Shown in pieces: positions 24,816-33,188 of a stretch of 64,000 nt of DNA. Both the position numbers and the translations under genes were made by a program. Below the pieces are notes generated by a model. That model was not told the DNA's origin, searched no databases, and saw nothing but the letters and a program-made list of their open reading frames with translations. Numbering within the stretch: position 1 is the first letter of the stretch; each line of letters starts with the position of its first letter. This stretch comes from Roseicella aerolata (GTDB lineage Bacteria; Pseudomonadota; Alphaproteobacteria; Acetobacterales; Acetobacteraceae), in assembly GCF_020523605.1 (NCBI RefSeq), contig NZ_JAJAQI010000002.1:1-64000 (forward strand), given 5' to 3'.

Positions 24816-25046
24816 CGCAGTCACCTCCCTGTTCGGCATGGCGGGTATATCGTAGGCTATGCTCGCCAGAGCGCGCCGGCCGTTGATCCAGCGCAAGGCG
24901 CCGCAGGCACGCCTCGCCTACCGGCCGGGCGGAGGGGACGCCAGACCGCCTTTGGTCGGGCAGGCCTCGTGACGCTGCCGCAGCGGCTTGTCGCCCGGAC
25001 CGGGCCTTGCCAGTTTGCGGGCGCCGAAGAACGCGGGAGGCTCAGA

Positions 25047-26951
25047 ATGCAGGCCAGAACCGGCTCCAGCACCTATGACGCGACCTATGCCGCCTGGCAG
25101 CGCGACCCGGAGGGGTACTGGGCGGAGGTCGCAGCGGGGATCGACTGGGACCGCGCGCCGGAGCGCATCTTCGACCCCGCCTCCGGCCCCTATGGCCGCT
25201 GGTTCCCCGATGCCCGGCTGAACACCTGCCACAACGCGGTGGACCGCCATGTCGCGGCCGGCCGGGGCGGGCAGCCCGCCATCATCTGGGACAGCCCGAT
25301 GACCGGCCGGTGCGAGACCATCACCTACAACGCCCTGCTCGGTCGCGTCGCCAGGCTGGCGGGCGCCCTGGCGGCACGTGGCGTCACGGCCGGCGACCGG
25401 GTGGTGATCTACATGCCGATGGTGCCGGAAGCGGCCATCGCCATGCTGGCCTGCGCCCGGCTCGGCGCCGTGCATTCCGTGGTCTTCGGCGGCTTCGCCG
25501 CGGCGGAACTCGCCGCGCGCATCGCCGATGCCAGGCCGAAGGTGATCCTCGCCGCCTCCTGCGGGCTCGAGCCCGGGCGGGTGGTCGCCTACAAGCCGCT
25601 GCTCGACGCCGCCATCGCCCTTTCGCCGCACAAGCCGGATGCCGTGCTGGTCTGGCAGCGGGAACAGGCGCCGGCGGAACTCGTCGCCGGCCGCGATGAG
25701 GACTGGGCGGCAGCGGAAGCGGCCGCCGCGCCGGCGGGCTGCGTTCCCGTCGCCGCGACCGATCCGCTCTACATCCTCTACACCAGCGGCACGACCGGCA
25801 AGCCGAAGGGCGTGGTGCGCGACAATGGCGGCCATGCCGTGGCGCTGCGCAACTCGATGGCGATGCTCTACGGCATCGGGCCGGGCGATGTCATGTTCAC
25901 CGCCTCCGATGTCGGCTGGGTGGTGGGGCATTCCTACATCGTCTATGCGCCGCTGCTGACCGGCGCGACGACCGTCCTGTTCGAAGGCAAGCCCGTGGGC
26001 ACGCCGGATGCCGGCACCTTCTGGCGGGTCTGCGCGCAGCACGGCGTGAAGGCGATGTTCACCGCGCCCACCGCCATCCGCGCCATCAAGCGCGACGACC
26101 CCGAGGGCAGGCTGCTGGCGCAGCATGACCTCTCGAAGCTGGAAGCCCTGTTCCTGGCCGGTGAGCGCTGCGATCCGCCCACCGCCGAATGGTGCGCGGC
26201 GATGCTGCGGAAGCCGGTGATCGACCACTGGTGGCAGACCGAGACGGGCTGGTGCATCACCGGCAATTTCCGCGGCCTCGGCCTCTTCCCCGCGCGCTAC
26301 GGCAGCGGCGGCAAGCCAGCGCCCGGCTATGACGTGGCGGCGCTGGACGAGGCGGGGCATCGCCTGCCGCGCGGCCAGAGCGGGACGCTCGCCATCAGGC
26401 TGCCGCTGCCGCCGGGCTGCCTGCCGACGCTCTGGCAGGCCGATGACCGGTTCCGCGAATCCTACCTCGCTACCTTCCCCGGCTGGTACAACACCTCCGA
26501 TGCCGGTGTGGTGGACGAGGAAGGCTATGTCTCCGTCATGGCCCGCACCGACGACATCATCAACGTCGCCGGCCACCGCCTGAGCACGGGCGCGATGGAA
26601 GAGGTGCTGGCCAGCCACCCCGATGTCGCGGAATGCGCCGTGGTCGGGGTGAAGGACAGCCTGAAGGGCCAGGTGCCGCTCGGCCTCGTCGTGCTGAAAT
26701 CCGGCGTGGCGAAGGAGGAAGCGGCCATCTGCAGGGAACTGGTCGGGCTGGTGCGCGACCGGATCGGGCCTGTCGCCGCCTTCAAGGACGCCAAGGTGGT
26801 GCCGCGCCTGCCCAAGACCCGCAGCGGCAAGATCCTGCGCGCGACCCTGCGCAAGATCGCCGATGGCGAGGACTATGTGGTGCCGCCCACCATCGACGAC
26901 CCGGCGATCCTGGGCGAGATGGAAGGCACGCTCAAGGGCGTGGTGCGGTAG
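25047..26951 (+). CDS. prpE: Propionyl-CoA synthetase (acetyl-CoA synthetase-like)
   Basis: This 634-residue AMP-forming acyl-CoA synthetase converts propionate (and probably acetate) to its CoA thioester through an acyl-adenylate. Visible motifs are YTSGTTGKPKGVVRDNGG (AMP-binding P-loop, about 248-265), DHWWQTETGW (adenylate site), YNTSDAGVVDEEGYVSVMARTDDIINVAGHR (hinge region) and PKTRSGKILR with the catalytic lysine near the C-terminus. The ending PTIDDPAILGEMEGTLKG is typical of PrpE/ACSS3 rather than Acs. The start at ATG 25047 has GGGAGG seven bases before it. It diverges from the DUF485-actP operon, pairing short-acid uptake with activation. Confidence 0.92.
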   Translation: MQARTGSSTYDATYAAWQRDPEGYWAEVAAGIDWDRAPERIFDPASGPYGRWFPDARLNTCHNAVDRHVAAGRGGQPAIIWDSPMTGRCETITYNALLGRVARLAGALAARGVTAGDRVVIYMPMVPEAAIAMLACARLGAVHSVVFGGFAAAELAARIADARPKVILAASCGLEPGRVVAYKPLLDAAIALSPHKPDAVLVWQREQAPAELVAGRDEDWAAAEAAAAPAGCVPVAATDPLYILYTSGTTGKPKGVVRDNGGHAVALRNSMAMLYGIGPGDVMFTASDVGWVVGHSYIVYAPLLTGATTVLFEGKPVGTPDAGTFWRVCAQHGVKAMFTAPTAIRAIKRDDPEGRLLAQHDLSKLEALFLAGERCDPPTAEWCAAMLRKPVIDHWWQTETGWCITGNFRGLGLFPARYGSGGKPAPGYDVAALDEAGHRLPRGQSGTLAIRLPLPPGCLPTLWQADDRFRESYLATFPGWYNTSDAGVVDEEGYVSVMARTDDIINVAGHRLSTGAMEEVLASHPDVAECAVVGVKDSLKGQVPLGLVVLKSGVAKEEAAICRELVGLVRDRIGPVAAFKDAKVVPRLPKTRSGKILRATLRKIADGEDYVVPPTIDDPAILGEMEGTLKGVVR

Positions 26952-27249
26952 CGCAACGCGCCGGAGGCCGCGCGCCCGAGCGCGCGCCTCCCCGCGAGAA
27001 GGCGAGGGAGCGCCGCGGCCTGGGGTTCGGCGATGAACGCGGCCGCGGCAGCCGCAGCATCGCCATCCCTCCTCCCTGTGCCGCTGGCCATTCGTCAAGG
27101 GCGCGCAGGGCGGCACGCGGTGCCGTCGGCCGCCCCCTCCCCCGCGACCCGTGGCGGCATGACCTCATACCGCGCCGCAGACATGCAGGCCCATGGCTGC
27201 GGCCTCAGCCGCCCGGAGCGGCGGCCGGTCAGGGCTTATGTCGGGCGGT
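26952..27249. other. Intergenic interval with a possible repeat family 2 copy at 27178-27245
   Basis: The 298 bp between the convergent prpE and tartrate dehydrogenase genes hold no convincing gene. Near the right end, CAGACATGCAGG and then CTGCGGCCTCAGCCGCC resemble the leading part of the repeat at 36525-36600. No T-run hairpin was found for either gene. Confidence 0.35.
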
Positions 27250-28323
27250 TCAGGCGTTGGCGCCGCGGATGGCGGCGATGACCGCCTGCGTCACCTCCTC
27301 GGTCTTCGCCGTGCCGCCGAGATCGGCGGTCAGCACGCCATCGGCGCAGACCCGCTCCACCGCCGCCATCAGCCGCTCGGCCGCGGGGGCCTCACCGATA
27401 TGCTCCAGCATCATCGCCGCGGTCCAGAAGGTGGCGACCGGATTGGCCACCCCAAGACCAGCGATGTCGAAGGCCGAGCCGTGGATCGGCTCGAACATTG
27501 AGGGAAAGCGGCGGGAGGGGTCGAGATTGGCAGTCGGCGCGACGCCGAGCGAGCCGGCAACGGCGCCCGCGAGGTCGGAGAGGATATCGGCATGCAGGTT
27601 GGTGGCGACCACCGTGTCGATCGAGCCGGGCCGGCGGACCATGCGCGCGGCCATCGCGTCCACCAGTTCCTTCTCCCAGGTCACCTGCGGGTATTGCGCC
27701 GCGACCTCGGCCGCGATCTCGTCCCAGAAGACCATGCCGTGCTTCTGGGCATTGGACTTGGTGACCACCGTCAGCAGCTTGCGGGGGCGCTTCGCCGCGA
27801 TCTCGAAGGCCGTGCGCATGATGCGGGTGACGCCGGCACGGGTGAAGATGGCGGTCTCGGTCGCCACCTCCTCCGGATGGCCGCGATGGGCGCGGCCGCC
27901 ATGGCCGGCATACTCGCCTTCCGAGTTCTCCCGCACGATCACCCAGTCGATGTCGCCCGGATTCACGGCGCGCAGCGGGCTGGTCAGGCCGGGCAGCACC
28001 CGGGTGGGGCGGATATTGGCGTACTGGTCGAAGCCCTGGCAGATGCGCAGGCGCAGGCCCCAGAGGGTGATGTCGTCGGAGATGTGCTGGTCGCCGACTG
28101 CGCCGAAGAAGATGGCGTCGAAGCCCTTCAGGGTCTCGAGGCCGTCCTCCGCCATCATCCGGCCGATCTGGCGGTAGTAGTCGCTGCCCCACGGGAATTC
28201 CGTGACGTCCAGCCGGAAGTCGCCGCTGCGCTCGGCGAGCGCCTGCAGGACCCGGAGGCCGGCCGGGATAACCTCCTTGCCGATGCCATCGGCGGGAATG
28301 GCGGCAATGCGATGGGTGCGCAT
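27250..28323 (-). CDS. ttuC: Tartrate dehydrogenase / D-malate dehydrogenase (decarboxylating)
   Basis: This 357-residue metal- and NAD-dependent hydroxyacid dehydrogenase is of the isopropylmalate superfamily. Motifs are IAAIPADGIGKEVIPAGL at the N-terminus, DWVIVRENSEGEYAGHGGR (substrate loop), the LLTVVTKSNAQKHGMVFWDE segment, and VATNLHADILSDLAG for metal and NAD. TtuC oxidises tartrate (to oxaloglycolate or, with decarboxylation, glycerate) and D-malate. ATG 28323 has AAGGAG nearby. It is divergent from a GntR regulator, and glycerate kinase and pyruvate kinase follow that regulator. This matches the gene content of the Agrobacterium vitis ttu operon. It differs from the 964-2034 paralogue in several motif positions (AIPADG versus VIPGDG). 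Confidence 0.9.
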   Translation of the reverse strand: MRTHRIAAIPADGIGKEVIPAGLRVLQALAERSGDFRLDVTEFPWGSDYYRQIGRMMAEDGLETLKGFDAIFFGAVGDQHISDDITLWGLRLRICQGFDQYANIRPTRVLPGLTSPLRAVNPGDIDWVIVRENSEGEYAGHGGRAHRGHPEEVATETAIFTRAGVTRIMRTAFEIAAKRPRKLLTVVTKSNAQKHGMVFWDEIAAEVAAQYPQVTWEKELVDAMAARMVRRPGSIDTVVATNLHADILSDLAGAVAGSLGVAPTANLDPSRRFPSMFEPIHGSAFDIAGLGVANPVATFWTAAMMLEHIGEAPAAERLMAAVERVCADGVLTADLGGTAKTEEVTQAVIAAIRGANA

Positions 28324-28344
28324 GGGGACTCCTTGGGGGTTTCC

Positions 28345-28354
28345 TGGCATACCA
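28345..28354. promoter_or_regulatory. Candidate GntR-family operator
   Basis: TGGCATACCA is an inverted repeat (TGG-CATA-CCA) in the 37-bp gap between the divergent tartrate dehydrogenase and GntR genes. FCD-type GntR regulators commonly bind short TGG/CCA-like palindromes. A related CATACCA occurs at 29112-29118, upstream of glycerate kinase. Confidence 0.45.
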
Positions 28355-28360
28355 AGTGGC

Positions 28361-29065
28361 ATGGAAGACGAGACGGGGCTACGCGTGCGGCCGGCGCCGC
28401 GGCCGGACCAGCCGCGCGAGAGCCTGGCCCAGGCCGCCTACACCGCGCTGAAGGCGAGCATCCTGGAAACCCTCCTGCCCCCGGGGCATGAGGCGACCGA
28501 GCAGGCCATCGCCGACCAGCTCGGCATGAGCCGCACCCCGGTGCATGAGGCGGTGCTGCGGCTGCAGCATGAAGGCTTCCTGCGCGTGCTGCCCCGCCGC
28601 GGCGTGCGGGTGCTGCCGATCGACCCGACCGATCTCCGGGAGACCTATGAGGTGCTGATCGCGCTGGAAGGCGCGGCGGCGGCCCGGCTCGCGGCGCAGG
28701 GCGGCGCGGCGGCAGGGACGCTGGCGGGCATGGCGGATGCGACGGCGGAGATGGCCGGCGCCCTCGCCCGCGGTGACCGCCGGGGCTGGGCAGCGGCCGA
28801 TGACCGCTTCCATCGTAGCCTGATCGAGGGTTGCGGCAATGCCAAGCTGGCCCGGCTGGCGCAGACCGCGGCTGACCAGGCGCAGCGCGCCCGCAGCGCC
28901 ACCGCGGCGCTGCGGGCTGACCCGAATTCCTCGACCGCCGAACATGCGGCGATCCTGGCCGCGCTGCGGTCCGGCCGGGCCGAGGAGGCCCGGGCCGCCG
29001 TCGCGGCGCATCGGCGCCGGGCGAGCGAGGAGATTCTCCGTGTGCTGGGCGCCGTTCCGGCCTGA
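28361..29065 (+). CDS. GntR-family transcriptional regulator, FCD type
   Basis: This 234-residue repressor-like protein has an N-terminal winged helix of the GntR type (about residues 25-85: KASILETLLPPGHEATEQAIADQLGMSRTPVHEAVLRLQHEGFL). A C-terminal all-helical FCD ligand domain follows, with the DLRETYEVLIALEG start, DDRFHRSLIEGCGN and the late HAAILAALRSG. FCD domains bind carboxylates or sugar acids. The ATG at 28361 leaves only 37 bp to the divergent dehydrogenase, with a palindrome in between. It probably controls the tartrate/glycerate genes; the ligand is inferred to be tartrate, glycerate or a related acid. Confidence 0.88.
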   Translation: MEDETGLRVRPAPRPDQPRESLAQAAYTALKASILETLLPPGHEATEQAIADQLGMSRTPVHEAVLRLQHEGFLRVLPRRGVRVLPIDPTDLRETYEVLIALEGAAAARLAAQGGAAAGTLAGMADATAEMAGALARGDRRGWAAADDRFHRSLIEGCGNAKLARLAQTAADQAQRARSATAALRADPNSSTAEHAAILAALRSGRAEEARAAVAAHRRRASEEILRVLGAVPA

Positions 29066-29194
29066 TGACCGCAAGTTTCCTGCTCCGGCGCTCCGGTTGC
29101 GGACCTTCTTCCATACCACGAGAAATCTTACAACCCGCCCCCTGGCGCCGGGCGGCGCCGGACGGGACAAGGGATCGAGAGCGGGAGGACGGCC

Positions 29195-30502
29195 ATGGCA
29201 GGCGGGACCAGGCAGTGGGATGACGCATCGGCCCGCGCGGCGCTGCTGAGGCTGTTCGAGGCCGGAGTGCACGCCGCCGATCCGCTCGCGGTCCTTGCGC
29301 CGCACCTGCCGGAGCCGCCGAAAGCCGGCCGCGTCGTCGTGGTCGGCGTCGGCAAGGCCGCGGCCAAGATGGCGCTGGCCGTCGAGCAGGCATGGCCGGA
29401 AGTGCCGCTGACCGGCCTGGTAGTGACGACGCATGGCGCCGATCTGCCCAACCCGCCCCCGAACCGCCGAATCCCTGTCCGCTTCGCCAGCCACCCGGTA
29501 CCGGATGCGCATGGCGCCGCGGCGGCGGCCGAGATCCTGGCCGCTATGCGCGGGCTGACCCCGGCCGACCTCGTCCTCTTCCTGGTCTCGGGCGGCGGCT
29601 CCTCGCTCTCCACCCTCCCCGCCCCCGGCCTGACGCTGGAGGACCTGATCGCGGTGAATCGGGAGCTGCTGCGCTGCGGCGCCCCGATCGACCATATGAA
29701 CTGCATCCGCAAGCATCTCTCCGCCTTCTCCGGCGGGCGGCTGGCGGCGGCGGCGCATCCGGCGCGGGTGGTGACGCTGGCGATCTCGGACGTGCCGGGG
29801 GATGATCCGGCAGTCATCGCCTCCGGCCCCACCGTCGCCGACCCCACCACCTTCGCCGAGGCGCGGGCGCTGGTCGCGCATTACCGCATGCGCTTGCCCG
29901 AGGCCGCGCTGCGCCATCTGGAGGCGGCGGTGGAGGAGACGCCGAAGCCGGGCGACCCGCGCCTCGCCGGGACCGAGCTGCGGATGATCGCGACCCCCCT
30001 GATGGCGCTGCGGGCCATGGCGGAGGCGGCGCGGGCCATGGGCCTCACGCCGCTGATCCTCGGGGATGCGCTGGAGGGGGAGGCGCGCGAGCTCGGCCGG
30101 GCGCTGGGCGGCATCGCCCTCTCCGCCGCGACCCATGGCCTGCCGGTCGGGCGGGGCTCGGTGCTGCTCTCGGGCGGCGAGACGACGGTGACCATCGATG
30201 GTCCTGCCGGCGAGGGCGGGCGCGGGACGGAGACGCTGCTCGGCCTCGCCCTCGCGCTGAACGGCGCGCCGGGCGTCTGGGCGCTCTGCTGCGACACGGA
30301 TGGGATCGACGGCAAGTCGGATGCCGCCGGCGCCATCGCCACGCCGGACACGCTCGCCCGCGCCCGGGCGCTCGGGCGGGACCCTCGGGCGGCGCTGGCG
30401 GGGCATGACAGCACCGGACTGTTCCGGATGCTGGGCGACTTGGTGGTGACGGGACCGACCCTGACCAATGTGAACGATGTCCGGGCGGTGCTGATCGGCT
30501 GA
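29195..30502 (+). CDS. ttuD: Glycerate 2-kinase (GckA/TtuD, MOFRL family)
   Basis: This 435-residue protein is of the DUF4147/MOFRL glycerate kinase family, formerly called hydroxypyruvate reductase. It phosphorylates D-glycerate to 2-phosphoglycerate with ATP. The N-terminal half shows VVVVGVGKAAAKMA, LFLVSGGGSSLSTLPAPG (the nucleotide loop, about 128-145), HMNCIRKHLSAFSGGRLAAAAHPA and ISDVPGDDPAVIASGPT. The C-terminal MOFRL part has LLSGGETTVTI and CDTDGIDGKSDAAGAI. ATG 29195 has GGGAGG six bases upstream. It lies between GntR and pyruvate kinase, giving a route from tartrate-derived glycerate into lower glycolysis. Confidence 0.9.
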   Translation: MAGGTRQWDDASARAALLRLFEAGVHAADPLAVLAPHLPEPPKAGRVVVVGVGKAAAKMALAVEQAWPEVPLTGLVVTTHGADLPNPPPNRRIPVRFASHPVPDAHGAAAAAEILAAMRGLTPADLVLFLVSGGGSSLSTLPAPGLTLEDLIAVNRELLRCGAPIDHMNCIRKHLSAFSGGRLAAAAHPARVVTLAISDVPGDDPAVIASGPTVADPTTFAEARALVAHYRMRLPEAALRHLEAAVEETPKPGDPRLAGTELRMIATPLMALRAMAEAARAMGLTPLILGDALEGEARELGRALGGIALSAATHGLPVGRGSVLLSGGETTVTIDGPAGEGGRGTETLLGLALALNGAPGVWALCCDTDGIDGKSDAAGAIATPDTLARARALGRDPRAALAGHDSTGLFRMLGDLVVTGPTLTNVNDVRAVLIG

Positions 30503-30525
30503 ACGCGCATCGCCCGGCGGCCCGG

Positions 30526-30580
30526 AAGATTAATCTTAAGTAAAGCCAAGACAGATTAAGTCTTTGCGCCGCAAATTAAG
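30526..30580. promoter_or_regulatory. AT-rich operator/promoter region with three phased TTAAG motifs
   Basis: This 55-bp AT-rich island stands out from the GC-rich surroundings. TTAAG occurs at 30536, 30556 and 30576, exactly 20 bp apart. It also holds a perfect 12-bp palindrome AAGATTAATCTT (30526-30537) and an AAGAC-N7-GTCTT inverted repeat (30548-30564). It ends 17 bp before the ATG of the pyruvate kinase, whose N-terminus is itself a DNA-binding domain. Binding by that domain is inference. Confidence 0.6.
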
Positions 30581-30597
30581 CGCCGTAAGCTGTGGCC

Positions 30598-32235
30598 ATG
30601 AGAGACGCCATCCTTGACGACCTCCTGAACCGCCGCGGCACCGGCGCGAAGATCGCTACCGCCCTCGGCATCTCGCCCGCCGCAGTCTCGCAATGGCAGC
30701 GCATCCCCGCCGACCGGGTTGCGGAGCTCTCCCGCCTGCTCGACCTGCCGGCCTGGCAGCTCCGCCCCGACCTGCACCCGCCGCCGGAGGGAAAGCTGCG
30801 CCTCGCGCCCCGCATCCCCCTCCGCCGCCGGCGGCGCACCAAGATCGTGGCGACGCTCGGCCCCGCCAGCTCCTCGCCGGAGGTGATCGAGCGGCTCTAC
30901 CGCGCCGGCGCCGATGTCTTCCGGCTGAATTTCTCCCACGGCACCCATGCCGACCATGCCGAGCGCATCGCCATCATCCGCGCCATCGAGCAGAAGGTCG
31001 GCCGCCCCATCGGCATCCTCGCCGATGTCCAGGGCCCGAAGCTGCGCGTCGGCCGCTTCCAGGGCGGCCGCGTGCAGCTCCAGGCAGGGCAGCCCTTCCG
31101 GCTCGACCTCAACCCCACCCCCGGCAATGTCAGCCGCGTCCAGCTCCCGCATCCGGAGATCATCCAGGCGGCGCAGATCGGCACCTCCCTGCTGCTCGAT
31201 GACGGCAAGCTGCGCCTGCGCGTGACCCATGTGCGCGGCGACCATCTGGAGACGGAGGTGGTGATCGGCGGCCCGCTCTCCGACCGCAAGGGCGTCAACG
31301 TCCCGGATGTCGCCCTGCCCATCCCCGCCCTGACCGAGAAGGACCGCGAGGACCTGGCCTTCGTGCTGGAGCGCGGGATCGAGTATGTCGGCCTCAGCTT
31401 CGTGCAGCGGCCGGAGGATGTGGCGGAGACCAGGGAGATCGTCGCCGGTCGCGCCCTCATCATGGTGAAAATGGAGAAGCCGCAGGCGGTCGAGAATCTC
31501 GACGCCATCATGGCGCTGACGGATTGCGTCATGGTCGCGCGCGGCGATCTCGGCGTGGAATGCCCGCCGGAGGAGGTGCCGCTCATCCAGAAGCGCATCG
31601 TCCGCGCCGCCAAGGCCGCGGGGAAGCCGGTGGTCGTCGCCACCCAGATGCTGGAGAGCATGATCGCCGCCCCGGCACCGACCCGGGCCGAGGCGTCGGA
31701 CGTCGCGACGGCCGTCTTCGATGGGGCGGATGCGGTCATGCTCTCGGCCGAGACCGCCGCCGGCCAGTACCCCTTCGAGGCGGTCAACATGATGGACCGC
31801 ATCCTCTTCCGGGTGGAACTGGACAGCGACTGGCGGCAATTGACGGATGCGGCGCGGCCGGCGCCGGAGCCGAACAGCGCCGGCGCCATCGCTGCCGCGG
31901 CGCGGCAGGTGGCGCACACCATCCAGGCCCAGGTCATCGCCACCTTCACCAGCACCGGCAGCACCACGCTGCGCGTGGCGCGGGAGCGGCCGGACTGCCC
32001 GATCCTCGGCCTCACCGCGAGCATGGAGAGCGCGCGGCGGCTGGCCGTGGTCTGGGGCGTCCATCCGCTGGTGACGCAGGAGCCGCACAGCATGGGCGAC
32101 ATGGTGGCGAAGGCGACGCGGAGCGCGCAGCAGGAAGGCTTCGCCACGCCGGGACAGGAGGTGGTGGTGACCGCCGGCGTGCCCTTCGGCACGCCGGGGA
32201 CGACCAACGCGCTCCGGGTGGCGACGGTGAAGTAG
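30598..32235 (+). CDS. pyk: Pyruvate kinase with N-terminal Cro/YdaS-like helix-turn-helix domain
   Basis: This 545-residue protein carries a complete pyruvate kinase from about residue 80 (TKIVATLGPAS, FRLNFSHG, ILADVQGPKLRVG, MVARGDLGVE, ATQMLESM, TRAEASDVATAVFDGADAVMLSAETA and a C-terminal domain). It makes pyruvate and ATP from PEP and ADP. Residues 1-60 form an additional helix-turn-helix: AKIATALGISPAAVSQWQRIPADRVAELSRL, then LPAWQLRPDLHP, as in YdaS/Cro-type regulators. An Arg-rich linker (about 74-80) joins the two. The frame is continuous. No ribosome site precedes ATG 30598 (or GTG 30592), so a leaderless message is possible. In the A. vitis ttu operon the last gene is also a pyruvate kinase (ttuE). 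Normal pyruvate kinases begin near residue 80 here. Confidence 0.9.
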   Translation: MRDAILDDLLNRRGTGAKIATALGISPAAVSQWQRIPADRVAELSRLLDLPAWQLRPDLHPPPEGKLRLAPRIPLRRRRRTKIVATLGPASSSPEVIERLYRAGADVFRLNFSHGTHADHAERIAIIRAIEQKVGRPIGILADVQGPKLRVGRFQGGRVQLQAGQPFRLDLNPTPGNVSRVQLPHPEIIQAAQIGTSLLLDDGKLRLRVTHVRGDHLETEVVIGGPLSDRKGVNVPDVALPIPALTEKDREDLAFVLERGIEYVGLSFVQRPEDVAETREIVAGRALIMVKMEKPQAVENLDAIMALTDCVMVARGDLGVECPPEEVPLIQKRIVRAAKAAGKPVVVATQMLESMIAAPAPTRAEASDVATAVFDGADAVMLSAETAAGQYPFEAVNMMDRILFRVELDSDWRQLTDAARPAPEPNSAGAIAAAARQVAHTIQAQVIATFTSTGSTTLRVARERPDCPILGLTASMESARRLAVVWGVHPLVTQEPHSMGDMVAKATRSAQQEGFATPGQEVVVTAGVPFGTPGTTNALRVATVK

Positions 32236-32386
32236 TTGCGCCCCCACCCGTTTGTGATGCGGTTATCCGCCGTTTCGTGACCCGGCGGTGATACTCGGGT
32301 GGAAAGACCGGCGTGCTGGCGCGTTGCCGCTCGCGTTCGGGCTGCCGTTCCCGTCGGCGGATCCCGACCAGCGAAGGGAACCGCAC

Positions 32387-32779
32387 ATGTCCAGACCCCG
32401 CCTTGCCGCCGTGACACTCACCGCCAGCCTCGCCCTGCTCGCGGCCTGCCAGAACCCCACCCGCACCAGCACGGTGCCGCAGCCCGGGGCCAGCGCGGCG
32501 GCCCCGGTCGTGCCGGGCACGGCCCGGATCATGGGCGGGTCGAGCAATGCCGACATCCAGCGCGTCGAGCAGGGCACTGGCGCCCAGGCACCGATCGTGC
32601 CGGGCACCGGCCGGATCATGGGCGGCATCAGCAATGCCGAGGTCCAGCGGACCACGCCCGGCGCCGGCGTGCAGGCCCCCATCGTGCCCGGCACCGGCCA
32701 GATCATGGGTGGGATCAGCAATGCCGAGGTCCAGCGTTCCGGCGGCGGCGCCCCCGCGCCCGGCTCCACCCCGCGCTGA
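32387..32779 (+). CDS. Lipoprotein with three 29-residue tandem repeats
   Basis: This 130-residue protein has a lipoprotein signal (hydrophobic core then LLAAC, lipid-bearing Cys21). The mature part is almost entirely three units beginning at residues 39, 68 and 97. Each has the pattern AP.VPGT..IMGG.SNA..QR followed by a Gly/Ala-rich spacer. The second and third are nearly identical. No family is recognised and a structural or binding role in the envelope is only a guess. ATG 32387 follows GAAGGGAACC, a fair ribosome site. It sits alone downstream of pyruvate kinase, from which 151 bp separate it. Confidence 0.7.
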   Translation: MSRPRLAAVTLTASLALLAACQNPTRTSTVPQPGASAAAPVVPGTARIMGGSSNADIQRVEQGTGAQAPIVPGTGRIMGGISNAEVQRTTPGAGVQAPIVPGTGQIMGGISNAEVQRSGGGAPAPGSTPR

Positions 32780-33188
32780 GCCGGCATAGCCGGGCCGCGC
32801 CGCAGAGAAACGCCTCACGGGCCGGCCCGGCCGCGAACCCTGCTGCCCATCCTCGGACCTTCGGCCGCTGGCCCGACCGCGGCCGCGCCGCCCGTAGATG
32901 ACCTGTAGCGTGACCCGCAGGCCATCTGCACCGGGAAGGGCCGCCCCGCCCGCGGAACGGCGTCACCCCATCCCGCATCAATGCTGACGCATGGATGCGG
33001 CCTCGGCCGCCGCTTGCGGCTGCAAGGCAGGGCTTACACCAGCGGGATCGATGTTCCATTCCGCCCGAGTGTCCGAAGGGGCGCCGCCGCAGATGCGGCA
33101 TCGTCAAGGCGTGCGGAGCAACCCGCGCGGCGATGGAGCGGCCATTGATGGGGGCCCATCAAGGCCGCCGGTATCATTCCGATCGGCG
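32780..33188. other. Gene-free 409-bp interval with a possible repeat family 2 copy
   Basis: No convincing gene or terminator was seen between the convergent lipoprotein and Rieske/hemerythrin genes. At 32983-33028, CTGACGCATGGATGCGGCCTC and the following GCCGCC resemble the start of the repeat at 36525-36600. Other sequence is GC-rich without clear structure. Confidence 0.4.

Noticed and set aside
26952-27249. Small protein in the prpE-ttuC gap
   Set aside because: Several short frames are open only because of high GC. None has a ribosome site with protein-like sequence.
32780-33188. tRNA or structured RNA in the gap
   Set aside because: No cloverleaf, CCA end or conserved T-loop (GTTCRA) was found by eye.
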